Notes under the pieces: model-generated
Told to the model about the DNA's origin: nothing
The model's database searches: none
What the model saw: the letters and a program-made list of their open reading frames with translations, nothing else
In this document: positions 14,343-16,510 of the stretch, one piece after another
How positions within the stretch are numbered: position 1 is the stretch's first letter
Layout: the number at the start of each line of letters is the position of its first letter
Assembly: GCA_003152255.1 (NCBI GenBank)
Contig: PLZT01000578.1
Coordinates: 1-16,510 of the forward strand
Origin: Methylocystaceae bacterium
GTDB lineage: Bacteria; Pseudomonadota; Alphaproteobacteria; Rhizobiales; Beijerinckiaceae
Length of the DNA stretch: 16,510 nt
Direction of reading: 5' to 3'
Translations under genes and position numbers: made by a program

Positions 14343-16510
14343 TTGACGAAGAAGCAGCAAAGCGCCCCCCGCCCCACGCCGACGCCCTCGCGCGAAGACA
14401 TTCTCGCCTTTCTGGCGCGCGAGAAAGAGGCGATGCGCAAGTCCGGCCAGAGCGGCAAGATCGGCAAGCGCGAGATCGCGCGCGCCTTCGGCATCAAGGG
14501 CGCCGATAAGATCGAGTTGAAGCGGCTGCTCGGCGAACTCGCGGCGGACGGCGCGATAGAGAAGCGCGGCAAGCGGCTCACGAAGCCCGGCTCCCTGCCC
14601 GCCGTGGCGCTGGTCGACATCATCGGTCGCGACGCCGACGGCGAGCTGATCGCGGCGCCGGTCGAGTGGAACGAGGACGAATTCGGCCCGCCGCCGCGCA
14701 TATTGATCCACGCGCCGCGCAGAGCCCGGCCCGGCGAGCCGCTGCCCGGCGTCGGCGACCGCGCACTGGCCCGCGCCGAGCCCGACCGCGACGCCGGCCC
14801 CAACGATCCGCAATTCACCGGACGGGTCATCAAGCTGCTGGCGAAAGCGCGTCATCGGCTGCTCGGCGTGCTGCGGATCGAGGAGAACGGCGACGGACGG
14901 CTGGAGCCCATCGACAAAAAGCAGGCCGGCCGCGAACTCGTCGTCGCCAAGGAAGACTGGGGCGAGGCGCGCGACGGCGATCTCGTCAGCGTCGATCTCC
15001 TCGGCAAGACGCGGCTCGGCGCGGGGCGCGCCCGGGTGCGCGAATGTCTTGGCTCCGTCAAGGGCGAAAAGGCGGTCAGCCTGATCGCGCTACGCGCCCA
15101 TGACATCCCCGATCTGTTCCGGCCCGAGACGCTGGCGGAGGCGGAAAAAGTCCACGCGCTCCGGCAGGGCGCCCATCACGAGGACTGGCGCGATGTGCCG
15201 CTCGTCACGATCGACCCGCCCGACGCCAAGGATCACGACGACGCGGTCCATGCGGCGCCGGACACGGCGCCCGACAATCCGGATGGCTTCGTCGTGACCG
15301 TGGCCATCGCCGACGTCGCTCATTATGTGCGGCCCCATACGGCGCTCGACCGCGACGCGCTGGAGCGCGGCAATTCGGTGTATTTTCCGGACCGCGTCGT
15401 GCCGATGCTGCCCGAGCGCATCTCCAACGATCTGTGTTCGCTGCGCGCCCTCGAGGACCGGCCGGCCCTCGCCGTGCGGCTGCGGCTCGACAAGCACGGC
15501 CGCAAACTCGGCCATGGCTTTCACCGCGTGATGATGCGCTCGGTCGCCAAGCTCAATTACGCCCAGGCGCAGGCGGCGATCGACGGACGCCCGGACGAGA
15601 CGACGGCGCCGCTGCTGGAGGGCGTGCTGCGCCCGCTTTGGGCGGCCTATGCGGCGGCGAAACACGCGCGCCACGTTCGCGCGCCGCTCGATCTCGATCT
15701 GCCCGAGCGCAAGATCCTGCTGAAGCCGGACGGCGCCTTCGACCGCGTCGTCATTCCGCCGCGATTGGAGGCGCATCGGCTGATCGAGGAATTCATGATC
15801 CTCGCCAATGTCGCCGCCGCCGAAACGCTGGAGGAGAACCGGCAAAGGCTGATCTACCGCGCCCACGACGAGCCTTCGCGCGAGAAGCTTTCCGCGCTGT
15901 CGGAGTTCCTGGCGACGATCGGCGTGAAATTCGCCAAGGGCCAGACGGTGCGCGCGGCCAATTTCAACGCCATTCTCGCGCGGGTCAAAGGGCTGGATCA
16001 GGAAAATCTGGTCAATGAAATCGTTTTGCGCACCCAGGCGCAGGCGGAGTACACGCACGAGAATTACGGCCATTTCGGCTTGAACCTGCGCCGCTACGCG
16101 CATTTCACCTCGCCGATCCGCCGCTACGCCGATCTCATCGTGCATCGCGCGCTGATCGCCGCGCTTAAACTCGGCCCCGGCGGAATGCCGGATATCGCGG
16201 TCGGCGAACTCGCCGAGATCGCCGCGCGCATCTCCGCCGCCGAGCGCCGCGCCATGGCCGCCGAGCGCGAGACCGTCGACCGCCTGATCGCCGCGCATCT
16301 CGCGGATCAGATCGGCGCGCGCTTTTCGGCGCGCATATCCGGCGTCACGCGCTCGGGTCTGTTCGTGCGGCTGCTCGAAACCGGAGCCGACGGCTTCGTG
16401 CCCGCCGCGACCCTGGGCCAGGACTATTTCGCCTATGACGAGGCCGCGCATTCCCTAACGTCGAAACGCTCGGGGCAAAGCTACCGCCTCGCCGACGTGA
16501 TCGAGGTTCG
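14343..16510 (+). CDS. rnr: Ribonuclease R (3' end beyond the window)
   Basis: 722 codons are visible and open to the window edge. RNase R is a processive 3'-5' exoribonuclease that degrades structured RNA and takes part in RNA quality control. The N-terminal helix-turn-helix part reads KIGKREIARAFGIKGADKIE (about 40-59), followed by cold-shock/OB domains. The RNB catalytic motif VTIDPPDAKDHDDAV (288-302) keeps the acidic residues Asp291, Asp297, Asp299 and Asp300 that bind Mg. Later RNB signatures are HFTSPIRRYADLIVHRALI (587-605). The S1 RNA-binding domain begins FSARISGVTRSGLFVRLLE (about 661). No ATG suits the start; a TTG at 14343 gives MTKKQQSAPRPTPTPSREDIL, in line with relatives, after a weak GGAAACGGAA ribosome site. 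The frame is closed upstream by a TAG at 14289. It is divergent from the deacetylase-like gene. Confidence 0.93.
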   Translation, partial: MTKKQQSAPRPTPTPSREDILAFLAREKEAMRKSGQSGKIGKREIARAFGIKGADKIELKRLLGELAADGAIEKRGKRLTKPGSLPAVALVDIIGRDADGELIAAPVEWNEDEFGPPPRILIHAPRRARPGEPLPGVGDRALARAEPDRDAGPNDPQFTGRVIKLLAKARHRLLGVLRIEENGDGRLEPIDKKQAGRELVVAKEDWGEARDGDLVSVDLLGKTRLGAGRARVRECLGSVKGEKAVSLIALRAHDIPDLFRPETLAEAEKVHALRQGAHHEDWRDVPLVTIDPPDAKDHDDAVHAAPDTAPDNPDGFVVTVAIADVAHYVRPHTALDRDALERGNSVYFPDRVVPMLPERISNDLCSLRALEDRPALAVRLRLDKHGRKLGHGFHRVMMRSVAKLNYAQAQAAIDGRPDETTAPLLEGVLRPLWAAYAAAKHARHVRAPLDLDLPERKILLKPDGAFDRVVIPPRLEAHRLIEEFMILANVAAAETLEENRQRLIYRAHDEPSREKLSALSEFLATIGVKFAKGQTVRAANFNAILARVKGLDQENLVNEIVLRTQAQAEYTHENYGHFGLNLRRYAHFTSPIRRYADLIVHRALIAALKLGPGGMPDIAVGELAEIAARISAAERRAMAAERETVDRLIAAHLADQIGARFSARISGVTRSGLFVRLLETGADGFVPAATLGQDYFAYDEAAHSLTSKRSGQSYRLADVIEV

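Noticed and set aside
15090..16451. 453-codon minus-strand open frame
   Set aside because: It lies antisense to RNase R, whose conserved motifs continue through the same stretch; a high-GC shadow frame rich in Arg, Gly and Asp.

Overview
The window looks like chromosome of a high-GC alphaproteobacterium, most likely Hyphomicrobiales (Rhizobiales). The evidence is the pcm-tolC-popZ gene order, a PopZ-type N-terminus, alphaproteobacterial-style regulators and strong GC bias at third codon positions. A methylotrophic relative (Methylocystaceae/Beijerinckiaceae) is possible, but nothing here proves it. Most of the window is housekeeping.

Layout. (1) 1-2996, minus strand: a protein-isoaspartate-methyltransferase-like gene, a TolC-type outer-membrane channel and the first 160 codons of popZ, which runs off the left edge. 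(2) 3118-5587: a cysteine-rich Rrf2 regulator on the minus strand, divergent from an Lrp/AsnC regulator resembling E. coli DecR/CyuR, followed by cysteine synthase cysK. This reads as a cysteine-synthesis and cysteine-sensing neighbourhood. (3) 5646-7002, minus: pyrB (aspartate carbamoyltransferase) followed by a small membrane protein; pyrC is not adjacent. (4) 7003-8771: a DUF4331 protein with visibly more relaxed base composition than its neighbours, flanked by two long non-coding stretches, possibly acquired.

(5) 8561-12930: the de novo NAD operon nadA - DUF4202 - nadB - nadC. The genes overlap or nearly touch, so they are probably one transcript. Upstream lie two related palindromes (arms TATRCTC/GAGCATA, 5-nt spacer), each overlapping a promoter-like element. 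They are good candidates for operators of an NAD repressor such as NadQ. NadA, NadB and NadC together convert aspartate and dihydroxyacetone phosphate to nicotinate mononucleotide. The DUF4202 protein embedded between nadA and nadB is the least understood part of the operon.

(6) 12931-16510: a pair of inverted REP-like hairpins, a small single-span membrane protein, a ChbG/YdjC/HpnK-family deacetylase on the minus strand, and RNase R (rnr) on the plus strand. rnr starts at a TTG and runs off the right edge.

The most interesting observations are the paired NAD operators, the DUF4202 gene inside the NAD operon, and the two-regulator cysteine cluster. I saw no complete RNA gene, CRISPR array, intact insertion sequence or prophage.
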